From assembly GCA_963516675.1 (NCBI GenBank), contig CAUQBH010000009.1:1-64000 (forward strand): 64,000 bases of DNA, written 5' to 3'. Shown piece by piece: positions 52,102-60,218 of this stretch. The position numbers and the translations under genes were made by a program. Below the pieces are notes generated by a model that saw nothing but the letters and a program-made list of their open reading frames with translations, ran no database searches and had not been told where the DNA came from. How positions within the stretch are numbered: the stretch's first letter is position 1; each line of letters begins with the position of its first letter. Source of the DNA: JABCPE02 sp963516675 (GTDB lineage: Bacteria > Bacteroidota > Bacteroidia > Flavobacteriales > Weeksellaceae).

Positions 52102-52109
52102 TAAATTTG
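52102..52109 (+). promoter_or_regulatory. -7 element of LptF/G gene
   Basis: TAAATTTG, perfect TAnnTTTG, 16 bases before the ATG at 52125. The TTG at 52107 lies in the box. Confidence 0.6.
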
Positions 52110-52124
52110 CGAATATTTTGTAAT

Positions 52125-53219
52125 ATGAAAATCATAGACCGCTATATTATTAAAAAATATTTGGGAACACTGGGCTTTATGCTGGCGCTACTATCCATCA
52201 TTGTGGTAATCATAGATGTGCAGTCCAAAGCTCCTAGAATAGAAGGAAACGGCTTCACTGTGGGATATTTCCTAATTCATTTTTATCCGTTTTGGGTGGT
52301 CTATTTGGTGATTACCTTTATGTCTATTTTGGTTTTTGTTTCGATTATTTTCTTTACTTCGCAGATGGCCAACAATACCGAAATCGTAGCCGTTCTCAGT
52401 AGCGGCGCTAGTTTTCATAGATTTTCCCGTCCATATTTTTATGTAGGAATATTTCTGATGCTCCTCACCCTTGCTACCAATCATTTTATTCTTCCTTGGG
52501 CTAATGGAAAGAAAAACGAACTCATCATTTACACCTACAATAGCAGCAATAGGAATAAATACATAGACATCACGACCATATCTGCACAGCTTTCGCAGAC
52601 GGAATATGTTTTTATCAACAGCTACCACCAGCTCAACCAAAGAGGCTCTGGCTACAAGTATCAAAAATTTGACAAAAAAGGGAAAATGGTCTATCAGCTC
52701 ATTGCTACAGATGTGGCTTGGGACAAGAAAGACAAGCTCTTTCGCCTAAATAATTACCTCGAAAAAACCATCAATCCTGATGACACGGAAACACTAAACA
52801 GCGGTAACGAAAAGACCCAAAGTTTCGGGCTCTCGCCAGAGGAATTATTCCCAAATGACCTAGAAGCCGAGAACAAAAACACGCCCGACCTTATAAAATT
52901 CATCGAGAGAGAAAAAATAAAAGGCAACAGCAACCTAAACACCTACCTAAATGAACTCCACCAGCGCACCTCTATGCCTGTGTCTATTTTCATTTTGTCT
53001 ATTTTAGCATTGTCGCTTTCTTCACAGAAACGAAGAGGAGGAATTGGGCAGAATCTGGCTGTGGGTATCTCGCTGGCTTTCACATTCATTTTCTCCTTTG
53101 AGGTGCTGAAGGTTCTTTCTTCTAACCAAAGCCTTCCGCCGCTCCTTGCCATGTGGATTCCCAACATCATTTTCGGAGCTGTGGCCATACATTTGTACAG
53201 AAAAAGAGCAAATGAATAA
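52125..53219 (+). CDS. LptF/LptG family permease (YjgP/YjgQ)
   Basis: 364 residues. Three membrane helices in the first 110 residues (about 13-35, 57-82 and 97-118), a beta-jellyroll periplasmic domain (about 130-280), and three helices at the C-terminus ending LHRKRA-like. MKIIDRYIIKKYLGTLGFML at the start and NNTEIVAVLSSGASFHRF after helix 2 are typical. In the Lpt bridge, LptF and LptG extract lipopolysaccharide from the inner membrane with ATPase LptB. I cannot tell F from G, and the partner gene is not in the window. Its stop is directly before the birA stop. Confidence 0.9.
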   Translation: MKIIDRYIIKKYLGTLGFMLALLSIIVVIIDVQSKAPRIEGNGFTVGYFLIHFYPFWVVYLVITFMSILVFVSIIFFTSQMANNTEIVAVLSSGASFHRFSRPYFYVGIFLMLLTLATNHFILPWANGKKNELIIYTYNSSNRNKYIDITTISAQLSQTEYVFINSYHQLNQRGSGYKYQKFDKKGKMVYQLIATDVAWDKKDKLFRLNNYLEKTINPDDTETLNSGNEKTQSFGLSPEELFPNDLEAENKNTPDLIKFIEREKIKGNSNLNTYLNELHQRTSMPVSIFILSILALSLSSQKRRGGIGQNLAVGISLAFTFIFSFEVLKVLSSNQSLPPLLAMWIPNIIFGAVAIHLYRKRANE

Positions 53220-53939
53220 TCAGTACAGGAGTTTTATTTCTTTATGATAAAACCTTTTCAGACCTTCATTTTCGAGGTCTATCCATAGATAACCTTGTTC
53301 ATCTACTTTTTTGATTATGCCATTTTGTCTTATTTTGTCCATTTCAAAAACAGAGACTTCATCTTTTTTAAATAAAAAATGATGATATTGGTCTAATATT
53401 TCTTCCGAAGAAAGAGGCTCGAAAACTTTTTCTAAAAAAAATGCGTGCATTTCTTTTGTCCAGTTTTCTAAATCAAATTCCTTTTTCGTTTGGGTAAGAA
53501 TAGAGCCTGCTTTTGGGAGATTTTGGAAATTTCGCTGCAAAAGATTGAGCCCTATACCGACTATAAAATAGACATTATTCCCAATCTTCTTTTTCTCAAT
53601 AAGCATTCCCGACACCTTTTTGTGATGGATGATGATATCATTAGGCCACTTGACTTCTACTTTTGTTTCTGTCTTTTTGGCAATAAAATCGCGTAAAATG
53701 TTTGCGGTATGGAAATTGAATAAGGTATCCGACTGCGAAACTTCATTTTGCAGCAAAGCCATAGAAAATGCCAAATTTTGGTTCGGAGCCGTATCCCAAG
53801 TGTTGCCATACTGCCCTCTTCCCTTAGTTTGGTCAAAGGTGTAGAGTGTCAGTTCCCTGATGCCATCATGGCTTTTTAGCAAATTGATAATCTCATCATT
53901 AGTAGATGAACACTGCTGAATATAAAATAATGTATCCAC
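53220..53939 (-). CDS. birA: Biotin--[acetyl-CoA-carboxylase] ligase
   Basis: 239 residues. Catalytic biotin-protein-ligase core: TFDQTKGRGQYGNTWDT (biotinyl-AMP loop), KWPNDIIIHHKKVSGMLIE (Lys in WPND region), VGIGLNL near 157. There is no N-terminal helix-turn-helix, so it is not a biotin repressor. It attaches biotin to carboxyl-carrier proteins. It ends against the LptF/G gene with no spacer and is divergent from rsfS, an order conserved in flavobacteria as far as I know. Confidence 0.93.
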   Translation of the reverse strand: MDTLFYIQQCSSTNDEIINLLKSHDGIRELTLYTFDQTKGRGQYGNTWDTAPNQNLAFSMALLQNEVSQSDTLFNFHTANILRDFIAKKTETKVEVKWPNDIIIHHKKVSGMLIEKKKIGNNVYFIVGIGLNLLQRNFQNLPKAGSILTQTKKEFDLENWTKEMHAFFLEKVFEPLSSEEILDQYHHFLFKKDEVSVFEMDKIRQNGIIKKVDEQGYLWIDLENEGLKRFYHKEIKLLY

Positions 53940-53976
53940 TTCATAAATTTATGACGGATAAATATAAAAATATTTC

Positions 53977-54006
53977 TTTGATTTAAAGTAAAAAAGAATA
54001 AATTTG
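53977..54006 (+). promoter_or_regulatory. Promoter of rsfS-ftsH operon
   Basis: TTTG (53977-53980), 18 bases, TAAATTTG (53999-54006): perfect match to both Bacteroidota elements, with the rsfS ATG 24 bases after the box. Confidence 0.75.
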
Positions 54007-54029
54007 CAACTAATACAATATATATCTAA

Positions 54030-54410
54030 ATGAGTATAAAATCAGAAAAACAACTTTTAATAAACACCATCATAGACAGTATCCAAGACACCAAAGGTGA
54101 GGATATTAGAATTTTGGATCTTACCAACATAGAAAATGCAGCTGCAGACTATTTCATTATCTGTAGCGCAAATTCAAACACGCAGGTAAATGCTATCGCA
54201 GGAAATATCGAGAGAAGAGTAAGAAATGAGCTCAAAGAGCGTCCATGGCATACCGAGGGCGAAGAAAATGCGCTTTGGGTTTTAGTGGATTATATCTCTG
54301 TGGTGGTGCATGTTTTCCAGAAACATATCCGCGAATACTATGATATAGAAGACCTTTGGAGTGATGCCAAAGTCACTGTGATAGAAAGTCAAGACAATTT
54401 ATTTAACTAA
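54030..54410 (+). CDS. rsfS: Ribosomal silencing factor RsfS
   Basis: 126 residues, RsfS/Iojap fold: ILDLTNIENAAADYFIICSANSN in the first half and the family's HTEGEENALWVLVDYISVVVHVFQ in the second. It binds L14 and blocks joining of ribosomal subunits when energy is low. It is the first gene of the rsfS-ftsH unit, with the next gene 13 bases on. Confidence 0.95.
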   Translation: MSIKSEKQLLINTIIDSIQDTKGEDIRILDLTNIENAAADYFIICSANSNTQVNAIAGNIERRVRNELKERPWHTEGEENALWVLVDYISVVVHVFQKHIREYYDIEDLWSDAKVTVIESQDNLFN

Positions 54411-54423
54411 GAAAAATATATGT

Positions 54424-56424
54424 ATGAACAAAGGATTTAATTGGTTCTATGTAGTCATTCTCATTGCATTGGGAATGCTCTTTTATCCGATGCTTAGCTC
54501 ATCTTCTACCGTAAAACCAGTAGATGAGGATACATTTTTCGGCTTAATGCAACAAGGAAAGATAAAAGAAATAAAAGTATACCGAGACACACACAAAGCT
54601 GATATATTCTTAACTTCAGAGGCAAGAAAAAAAACTGAAGACCAAAAAGATATAATGCTTCCTTTTTCACAAGGAGCAAATCCAGATTTGGAATTATCCT
54701 ATGGAGATCTGAAATATCTTCAGGAAAGATTTCATGAAATCAAAAAGACCAATTCTGAGATAAAAACCGTAATCAATTTTGGAGATTCTGGTTCCGCTAT
54801 GAAGAGTACATTCATCTCCATGGCTATGTGGATTGGTTTTTCTGCCCTGCTCTACTACTTCCTTTTCAGAAGAATGGGCGGCGGCGGTGGAAGCAGCAGC
54901 GGTATGTTTAACATAGGGCGTTCTAAAGCTAAATTAGTTAACGAAAAAGATGCTGTCATCACCTTTAAAGATGTAGCTGGCCTCGAAGGAGCAAAAGAAG
55001 AAGTGCAGGAAGTTGTAGATTTCCTAAAAAATGCTGAAAAATACACTAAATTAGGTGGTAAAATCCCGAAAGGAGTATTGCTTGTAGGTCCTCCAGGAAC
55101 AGGGAAAACCCTTCTAGCAAAAGCGGTAGCAGGAGAAGCAAAAGTGCCTTTCTTCTCGCTTTCTGGGTCCGATTTTGTGGAAATGTTTGTAGGTGTGGGA
55201 GCGTCTCGTGTGCGTGACCTATTTGCCCAAGCAAAAGCAAAATCTCCTGCAATTATATTTATCGATGAAATTGATGCTATTGGTAGAGCCAGAAGCAAAA
55301 GTAATTTCAGTGGAGCTAATGACGAGAGAGAAAACACTCTTAACCAACTACTTACAGAGATGGATGGTTTCGGAACGGATACCAATGTCATCGTGATGGC
55401 GGCTACCAACCGTGCAGACATCTTGGACAAGGCTCTTCTTAGAGCAGGGAGATTTGACAGGGAAATTTATGTAGACCTTCCTGAAGTCCATGAAAGAAGA
55501 GAAATTTTTGAAGTTCATTTAAAGAAAATTAAACTTGATCCATCTGTTGATAAAGAATTTTTAGCAAAACAAACTCCAGGGTTCAGTGGTGCAGATATCG
55601 CGAATTTATGTAATGAGGCTGCCCTTATCGCTGCAAGAAACAGACACGAAAGCGTTACTAAACAAGATTTCCTAGATGCGGTGGATAGAATAATCGGTGG
55701 TTTGGAGAAGAAAAATACAGCAATAAAACCTTCTGAAAAAAGAAGAGTTGCCATCCACGAAGCGGGACACGCAACGATATCTTGGCTTACAGAACATGCC
55801 AATCCACTCCTAAAAGTGACTATCGTTCCTAGAGGGCGTTCATTGGGTGCAGCTTGGTATCTTCCTGAAGAAAGGCAGCTGACCACTACAGAACAACTAT
55901 TGGATGAGATGTGTGCTACGCTAGGAGGGCGTGCCGCTGAGCAGGTGGTATTCAATAATATCTCTACTGGAGCTCTTTCTGACTTGGAAAAAGTAACCAA
56001 AAGAGCCCAAGCTATGGTTACCATATATGGTCTGAATGACAAAATAGGAAATATTTCTTATTATGACAGTTCTGGACAGTCTGAATATAACTTTGGGAAA
56101 CCATATTCAGAGCATACAGCGAAGACCATAGATGAAGAAATATCCAAACTCATTGAAAATCAATACCAAAGAGCCATTAGAATTTTAACTGAAAACAAAG
56201 ATAAATTAGAGGCTCTAGCGGATAAACTTATTGAAAAAGAAGTGATTTTCCGAGAAGACTTGGAAGAAATCTTCGGAAAGAGAGCGTGGGAACCAGAAGT
56301 TGCTGTGACTTCTAAAAAAGAGGAAAAAAATTCTGCTCCAGCAGAAAACCCTGCTCCTGTGATTGATACTCCAGAGGAAGAAAAACCTTCCGAAAAGGAT
56401 GAAATAAAAGATTCTCAATCATAA
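54424..56424 (+). CDS. ftsH: ATP-dependent zinc metalloprotease FtsH
   Basis: 666 residues. Two membrane helices (about 7-23 and 128-147) flank a short periplasmic domain. The AAA domain has Walker A GPPGTGKT at 222-229, Walker B IIFIDEID at 277-284, the second region of homology AATNRADILDKALLRAGRFD near 326-345, and the protease site HEAGH at 445-449. It degrades membrane proteins and short-lived cytosolic regulators. The acidic, proline-rich C-terminal tail (about 630-666) is longer than E. coli's. In operon with rsfS; a clear terminator follows. Confidence 0.97.
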   Translation: MNKGFNWFYVVILIALGMLFYPMLSSSSTVKPVDEDTFFGLMQQGKIKEIKVYRDTHKADIFLTSEARKKTEDQKDIMLPFSQGANPDLELSYGDLKYLQERFHEIKKTNSEIKTVINFGDSGSAMKSTFISMAMWIGFSALLYYFLFRRMGGGGGSSSGMFNIGRSKAKLVNEKDAVITFKDVAGLEGAKEEVQEVVDFLKNAEKYTKLGGKIPKGVLLVGPPGTGKTLLAKAVAGEAKVPFFSLSGSDFVEMFVGVGASRVRDLFAQAKAKSPAIIFIDEIDAIGRARSKSNFSGANDERENTLNQLLTEMDGFGTDTNVIVMAATNRADILDKALLRAGRFDREIYVDLPEVHERREIFEVHLKKIKLDPSVDKEFLAKQTPGFSGADIANLCNEAALIAARNRHESVTKQDFLDAVDRIIGGLEKKNTAIKPSEKRRVAIHEAGHATISWLTEHANPLLKVTIVPRGRSLGAAWYLPEERQLTTTEQLLDEMCATLGGRAAEQVVFNNISTGALSDLEKVTKRAQAMVTIYGLNDKIGNISYYDSSGQSEYNFGKPYSEHTAKTIDEEISKLIENQYQRAIRILTENKDKLEALADKLIEKEVIFREDLEEIFGKRAWEPEVAVTSKKEEKNSAPAENPAPVIDTPEEEKPSEKDEIKDSQS

Positions 56425-56432
56425 TTTAAATC

Positions 56433-56464
56433 AAACCTCTCTATAAATTAGAGAGGTTTTTTAT
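56433..56464 (+). terminator. Terminator of rsfS-ftsH
   Basis: AAACCTCTCTA, loop TAAAT, TAGAGAGGTTT: perfect 11-bp stem then T-run, nine bases past the ftsH stop. Confidence 0.88.
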
Positions 56465-56628
56465 TTGTAAAAACCAAGATTTATACTTTTTTACAAAATT
56501 CTTCGTTATTTGATTCAAATAATATCAATTTTGTTTATCAATTCTTACATGAAACCTGTTTGTTTTTTGATTTATTCAAAATTATTATTAACTTCGTGAC
56601 CTAATTAAATATAATTTTTGCATTATAA

Positions 56629-57213
56629 TTGAGCTTTTTTAAAAATTTAATCGGTAAAATCTTCGGTGGTGAAGAAAAAAATAAATCTCCTCAGGGTCTT
56701 CTTGATTATGGAGACACCCTCAAACACGCCGATGTTGATTATAAATTTGCTCAGCTATTCACTCTCTCTGGAGGTGTTTTTAACTATTGTGTAAATGAAG
56801 CTGAAGCTCTTCCTATCCTCCATAAAATCATTGATTCTGAAAATATAACTTCCGTTTTCTGCTGTGACGAGGATTTACAGAAATTCTTAGATGTTACGAA
56901 AACACCTTATACAAAGCTTCTATGCAAACAAAATGATGCTGCGTTTATCACTTGTGAATATTTAAGTGCTTTTGATGGAAAAATCGTGCTTTCATGTGAT
57001 AATATACTGCATTTTAGTAATCAGATGCTTCCCGAAAAAATCATCATCATGGCCAATGTTTCCCAGATAGTGGAAGACCTCAGCGAAGCCATGTCAAGAA
57101 TAAAACGGAAAAGCCATATTAAAAAAATAACATCAATAAGTGGTGGAAAATCAAATTTAGACAATCCAAACAAGAAATATCCAAAACTTTTCTTACTTTT
57201 GCTCGAAGATTAA
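56629..57213 (+). CDS. LUD domain-containing protein
   Basis: 194 residues from a TTG start; no in-frame ATG or GTG lies near, and MSFFKNLIGKIFGG fits the family start. The LUD (LutC/YkgG-like) domain has the pattern FCCDEDLQKFLDV, then AAFITCEYLSAFDGKIVLS and the final EDLSEAMSRIKR. LutC takes part in lactate oxidation in Bacillus, but this short Bacteroidota form lies before cdsA and psd and its job is unknown. No clean promoter: the nearest -7-like sequence TAATTTTTG has a one-base longer spacer. Twenty bases separate it from cdsA, so probably an operon. Confidence 0.8.
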   Translation: MSFFKNLIGKIFGGEEKNKSPQGLLDYGDTLKHADVDYKFAQLFTLSGGVFNYCVNEAEALPILHKIIDSENITSVFCCDEDLQKFLDVTKTPYTKLLCKQNDAAFITCEYLSAFDGKIVLSCDNILHFSNQMLPEKIIIMANVSQIVEDLSEAMSRIKRKSHIKKITSISGGKSNLDNPNKKYPKLFLLLLED

Positions 57214-57232
57214 TTTTTTTAAATTACTAATT

Positions 57233-58105
57233 TTGGATAAGAATTTAATTCAGCGTGCTATTTCTGGAGCAGTCTATGGCTTGGTCATTTTTCTATGCAC
57301 TACCCATTTCGGCTCTGTTTACTTAAAAGATTTCCTAAATATTGATGTAAAACAAGAGTACTTATACCTTTCTTTGATTTTATTTTTTGTGGTGGTAGGT
57401 GCTTGGGAAGCGATTAGAATAATGAAATTCGGCGAAGGCTGGTGGAAATGGATAGTTTTCCCAGTGGGATTCATCATTTTTTATAGATTTGGGATAAGAT
57501 TCCTAAATCATGATTTTTATTTTATTTTTAATATCCAAGAACTTTTGGGTATTGCCTTAGTTTTCATCGCTTCATTTACTTTATTTAAATACCCGAATGA
57601 ACTTTATTATGACAATGGGAAGCTGATATTCATCGTAATTTATGTGTTTCTCTCATTTTCATTTGCATTAGGGCTTCCTATGTTTAATTATTCCGAAAAA
57701 CATTTTGGCTGGGAGACTTTTGTCTTATTTACGCTAATATGGAGCAGTGATGGTTTTGCGTATTTTGCTGGAAGAATGTTCGGGAAACATAAAATGGCTC
57801 CAAAAATCAGCCCGAAAAAAACTTGGGAAGGCTTTGCTGGTGGAGTAATCTGCACTTTGATTTTAGGATTCTTCATTGAACAAAACATGCCTGAACTGAG
57901 AGGAAATTGGATTATCATTGGGCTTCTTGTTTCTGTTTTTGCTCCTCTTGGAGACTTGGTAGAAAGTCAGCTAAAAAGAACTTTCGGCGTGAAAGACAGC
58001 GGAAACATCATCCCTGGGCATGGCGGTGTGCTGGACAGATTGGACAGCTTCATCCTATGTGCGCCTGTGGTATATTTATATTTTATTATAGAAAACTTAA
58101 TTTAA
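57233..58105 (+). CDS. cdsA: Phosphatidate cytidylyltransferase
   Basis: 290 residues with about seven membrane helices. The CdsA signature is at the C-terminus: KKTWEGFAGG, then PLGDLVESQLKRTFGVKDSGNIIPGHGGVLDRLDS with the catalytic Asp pairs. It makes CDP-diacylglycerol from phosphatidate and CTP at the inner membrane. The start is TTG at 57233 (no ATG for some 60 codons); MDKNLIQRAISGAVYGLVIF fits the family N-terminus. Upstream of psd by 12 bases, so the two phospholipid genes share an operon with the LUD protein. Confidence 0.93.
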   Translation: MDKNLIQRAISGAVYGLVIFLCTTHFGSVYLKDFLNIDVKQEYLYLSLILFFVVVGAWEAIRIMKFGEGWWKWIVFPVGFIIFYRFGIRFLNHDFYFIFNIQELLGIALVFIASFTLFKYPNELYYDNGKLIFIVIYVFLSFSFALGLPMFNYSEKHFGWETFVLFTLIWSSDGFAYFAGRMFGKHKMAPKISPKKTWEGFAGGVICTLILGFFIEQNMPELRGNWIIIGLLVSVFAPLGDLVESQLKRTFGVKDSGNIIPGHGGVLDRLDSFILCAPVVYLYFIIENLI

Positions 58106-58117
58106 ATACATAAAATT

Positions 58118-58774
58118 ATGACACTTCATAGAGAAGGAAAAGGGACTATTATCGTTTCTTTATTGGTTTTAACCTTGTTATCTGCCATTTCACATTTTTT
58201 TCTTGGTAGATATTCGGTATTGGTAACTTTGCCTTTACTTATTTTATTTTGCTTGGTTGTTTGGTTTTTCCGTGTTCCAAACAGAAATATTTCAGAACAT
58301 ACAGACACTGTAGTTGCGCCTGTTGATGGGAAAGTAGTGATGATAAAGGAAGTAGAAGAAGACGAAGTTTTGAAAACAAAATGCCTTCAGATTTCTATCT
58401 TTATGTCTCCTCTCAATGTACATATATGCAGATATCCTGTGACAGGAAAAGTTTCCTACCGAAAATACCACGCTGGGAAATACCTGATGGCTTGGAACGA
58501 AAAATCCTCCACAGAAAACGAAAGAACAACGATAGCTGTGGATACCCTGACTAATCAAAAAGTAGTATTCAGACAGATTGCAGGATATGTAGCAAGAAGA
58601 ATCGTAATGTATTCAGAAGTAGGCGATGATGCCAAAGCTGGGCACGAGCTGGGCTTCATCAAATTCGGTTCTAGAATGGATGTTTTCTTGCCAATCGGCA
58701 CAGAAGTTCTCTGCAAAATAGGAGACATTACCACGGGAGGTATCGATGTAATCGCAAAACTGAAAAACGCATAA
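58118..58774 (+). CDS. psd: Phosphatidylserine decarboxylase
   Basis: 218 residues, the short bacterial type. Two N-terminal membrane helices (about 10-26 and 32-51), then the decarboxylase barrel with VVAPVDGKVV and SIFMSPLNVHICRYPVTG. The self-cleavage site is GSRMD near 184-188: Gly-Ser is cut to make the pyruvoyl group on the small subunit. It turns phosphatidylserine into phosphatidylethanolamine. Last gene of the LUD-cdsA-psd operon. The phosphatidylserine synthase gene is not in this window. Confidence 0.95.
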   Translation: MTLHREGKGTIIVSLLVLTLLSAISHFFLGRYSVLVTLPLLILFCLVVWFFRVPNRNISEHTDTVVAPVDGKVVMIKEVEEDEVLKTKCLQISIFMSPLNVHICRYPVTGKVSYRKYHAGKYLMAWNEKSSTENERTTIAVDTLTNQKVVFRQIAGYVARRIVMYSEVGDDAKAGHELGFIKFGSRMDVFLPIGTEVLCKIGDITTGGIDVIAKLKNA

Positions 58775-58781
58775 AAAAACT

Positions 58782-58810
58782 AAAGCTGCCAAATAATGGC
58801 AGCTTTTTTA
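58782..58810. terminator. Bidirectional terminator between psd and nrnA
   Basis: AAAGCTGCC, seven-base loop, GGCAGCTTT flanked by A-run and T-run, between convergent genes; its right edge touches the nrnA stop codon. Confidence 0.85.
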
Positions 58811-59812
58811 TATTCCTTCTTTTTCTACAATTTCCTTAAAATCTGATATTGTCTCTTCCAAAGATTTCAGATATTTTCCTCCAGCGGCATTGATATGTCC
58901 GCCACCATTGAAATATTTTCTAGCGAACTGATTGACATCCACATCTTCTTTGGAGCGGAAAGATATTTTGATAAAATCTTCATAAAGGTCTTCCATAAAG
59001 AAAGCCGAAACCCTCACACCAGCGAGGCTCAGTCCATAATTTACAAAGCCATCGGTATCTCCCTTTTCGAAGCCAAATTCTTGGAGTTCGTTTCGTTTCA
59101 GCCAAAGAACAACCACTTCATTATCTTTAACCAATTCCACTCGCCCTAAAATCAAGGAAAGCAGTTTCAGACGGCTCACCGTATTATTATCCCAAGTGTT
59201 AGAACTAATCTCGGCAGGATTTGCGCCTTTTTCTATTAAATTCGCAATAATTCTGTGAGTAGTCGCACTTGTGGAACGGTACCGAAAGCCTCCTGTATCG
59301 GTCATTATCCCTGTATATAAGCATTTTGCGGTGTTTTCATCTACTAGATTTTCCTGTCCCAACGCTTCTATAAAATGATAAACCATCTGCGAAGTAGCAG
59401 GAATATTCGTATCAGAATAGACAAAATCAAACTCACCAGGCTGCTGGTGGTGGTCTATCAAGATTTTAACGGCTTTAGAATTGCTTACCCAGTCGCCTAC
59501 CATTCCTATCCTCGTATAAGTATTAAAATCCAAGCAAAACACCACATCCGCTGCCTCTATCAGCTCTATGGCTTTTCTTTTTTTATACTCTGCTATGGTT
59601 ATTTTTTTTGCTTCGGGCATCCATTTTAGGAACTTTGGGAAGTCGTTGGGAACGATGATTTCCGCCTCTACGCCTCTATTCCTAAGGAAATGCTTAAGCC
59701 CAAGACTGCTCCCGATGGCATCTCCATCAGGATTGTAATGGGTAACGATTACTATTTTTTCTTTTACTGAAATAAGATTTTCTATCTCTGACAAAGCCTC
59801 TTTACTAAACAT
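58808..59812 (-). CDS. nrnA: DHH family phosphoesterase (NrnA-type nanoRNase/pAp phosphatase)
   Basis: 334 residues. DHH domain: THYNPDGDAIGSSLGL (metal Asp residues) at about 24-39, CLDFNTYTRIGMVGD, IDHHQQPGEFDFVYSDT. DHHA1 domain at the end with GGGHINAAGGKYLKS. Enzymes of this group degrade very short RNA and dephosphorylate 3'-phosphoadenosine 5'-phosphate; which activity dominates is not clear from sequence. Probably last in a unit with lepA and the small lipoprotein gene (36-base spacer). Confidence 0.9.
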   Translation of the reverse strand: MFSKEALSEIENLISVKEKIVIVTHYNPDGDAIGSSLGLKHFLRNRGVEAEIIVPNDFPKFLKWMPEAKKITIAEYKKRKAIELIEAADVVFCLDFNTYTRIGMVGDWVSNSKAVKILIDHHQQPGEFDFVYSDTNIPATSQMVYHFIEALGQENLVDENTAKCLYTGIMTDTGGFRYRSTSATTHRIIANLIEKGANPAEISSNTWDNNTVSRLKLLSLILGRVELVKDNEVVVLWLKRNELQEFGFEKGDTDGFVNYGLSLAGVRVSAFFMEDLYEDFIKISFRSKEDVDVNQFARKYFNGGGHINAAGGKYLKSLEETISDFKEIVEKEGI

Positions 59813-59848
59813 AAAATATATTTATATGATTTTAGAGTTTGTTTCACT

Positions 59849-60199
59849 CTACAAAACTGGCTTATTATTTACATAAGCAGGAATAAAGATAGCCAACCCA
59901 ACCCCTACGACTACAAGTAATATAGTCTTGCCTTCGCTCATTTTTGAAATTTTCTGAATTTCATCTTTACTAATTACCTGCTGTTCTTTATCTACTACTC
60001 CTATGATTTCGTCTTCTTGCTCTTTTATAAATTGGAATTTTTTTATTTTACTCCCATTTACTTTATGCACAGTATATTCTGCATTTTCTTTCAGAGCAGA
60101 GTAATCAAAATTATTTTTAGAACTGACCTTCACCGAAGTACAAGACAGCAAATTTGCTACTAACAACAAAGCTACTATCCCTTTCTTAATTTTATTCAT
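59849..60199 (-). CDS. Small lipoprotein of unknown function
   Basis: 116 residues. Signal MNKIKKGIVALLLVANLLSC, lipobox Cys20, then a charged part and one membrane helix near the end (about 94-110, ILLVVVGVGLAIFIP). The middle reads VHKVNGSKIKKFQFIKEQEDEIIGVVDKEQQ, a possible small beta domain. I do not recognise the family. It sits between lepA (20 bases upstream) and nrnA, same strand. Confidence 0.7.
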   Translation of the reverse strand: MNKIKKGIVALLLVANLLSCTSVKVSSKNNFDYSALKENAEYTVHKVNGSKIKKFQFIKEQEDEIIGVVDKEQQVISKDEIQKISKMSEGKTILLVVVGVGLAIFIPAYVNNKPVL

Positions 60200-60218
60200 A
60201 TTAAGTTTTTATTTATTT

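Noticed and set aside
57228..57235. TAATTTTG overlapping the cdsA TTG start looks like a -7 box
   Set aside because: If it were a promoter the TTG would not be transcribed, yet no other start exists for about 60 codons and the N-terminus after the TTG fits CdsA. Coincidence of TTTTG with a TTG start is the simpler explanation.
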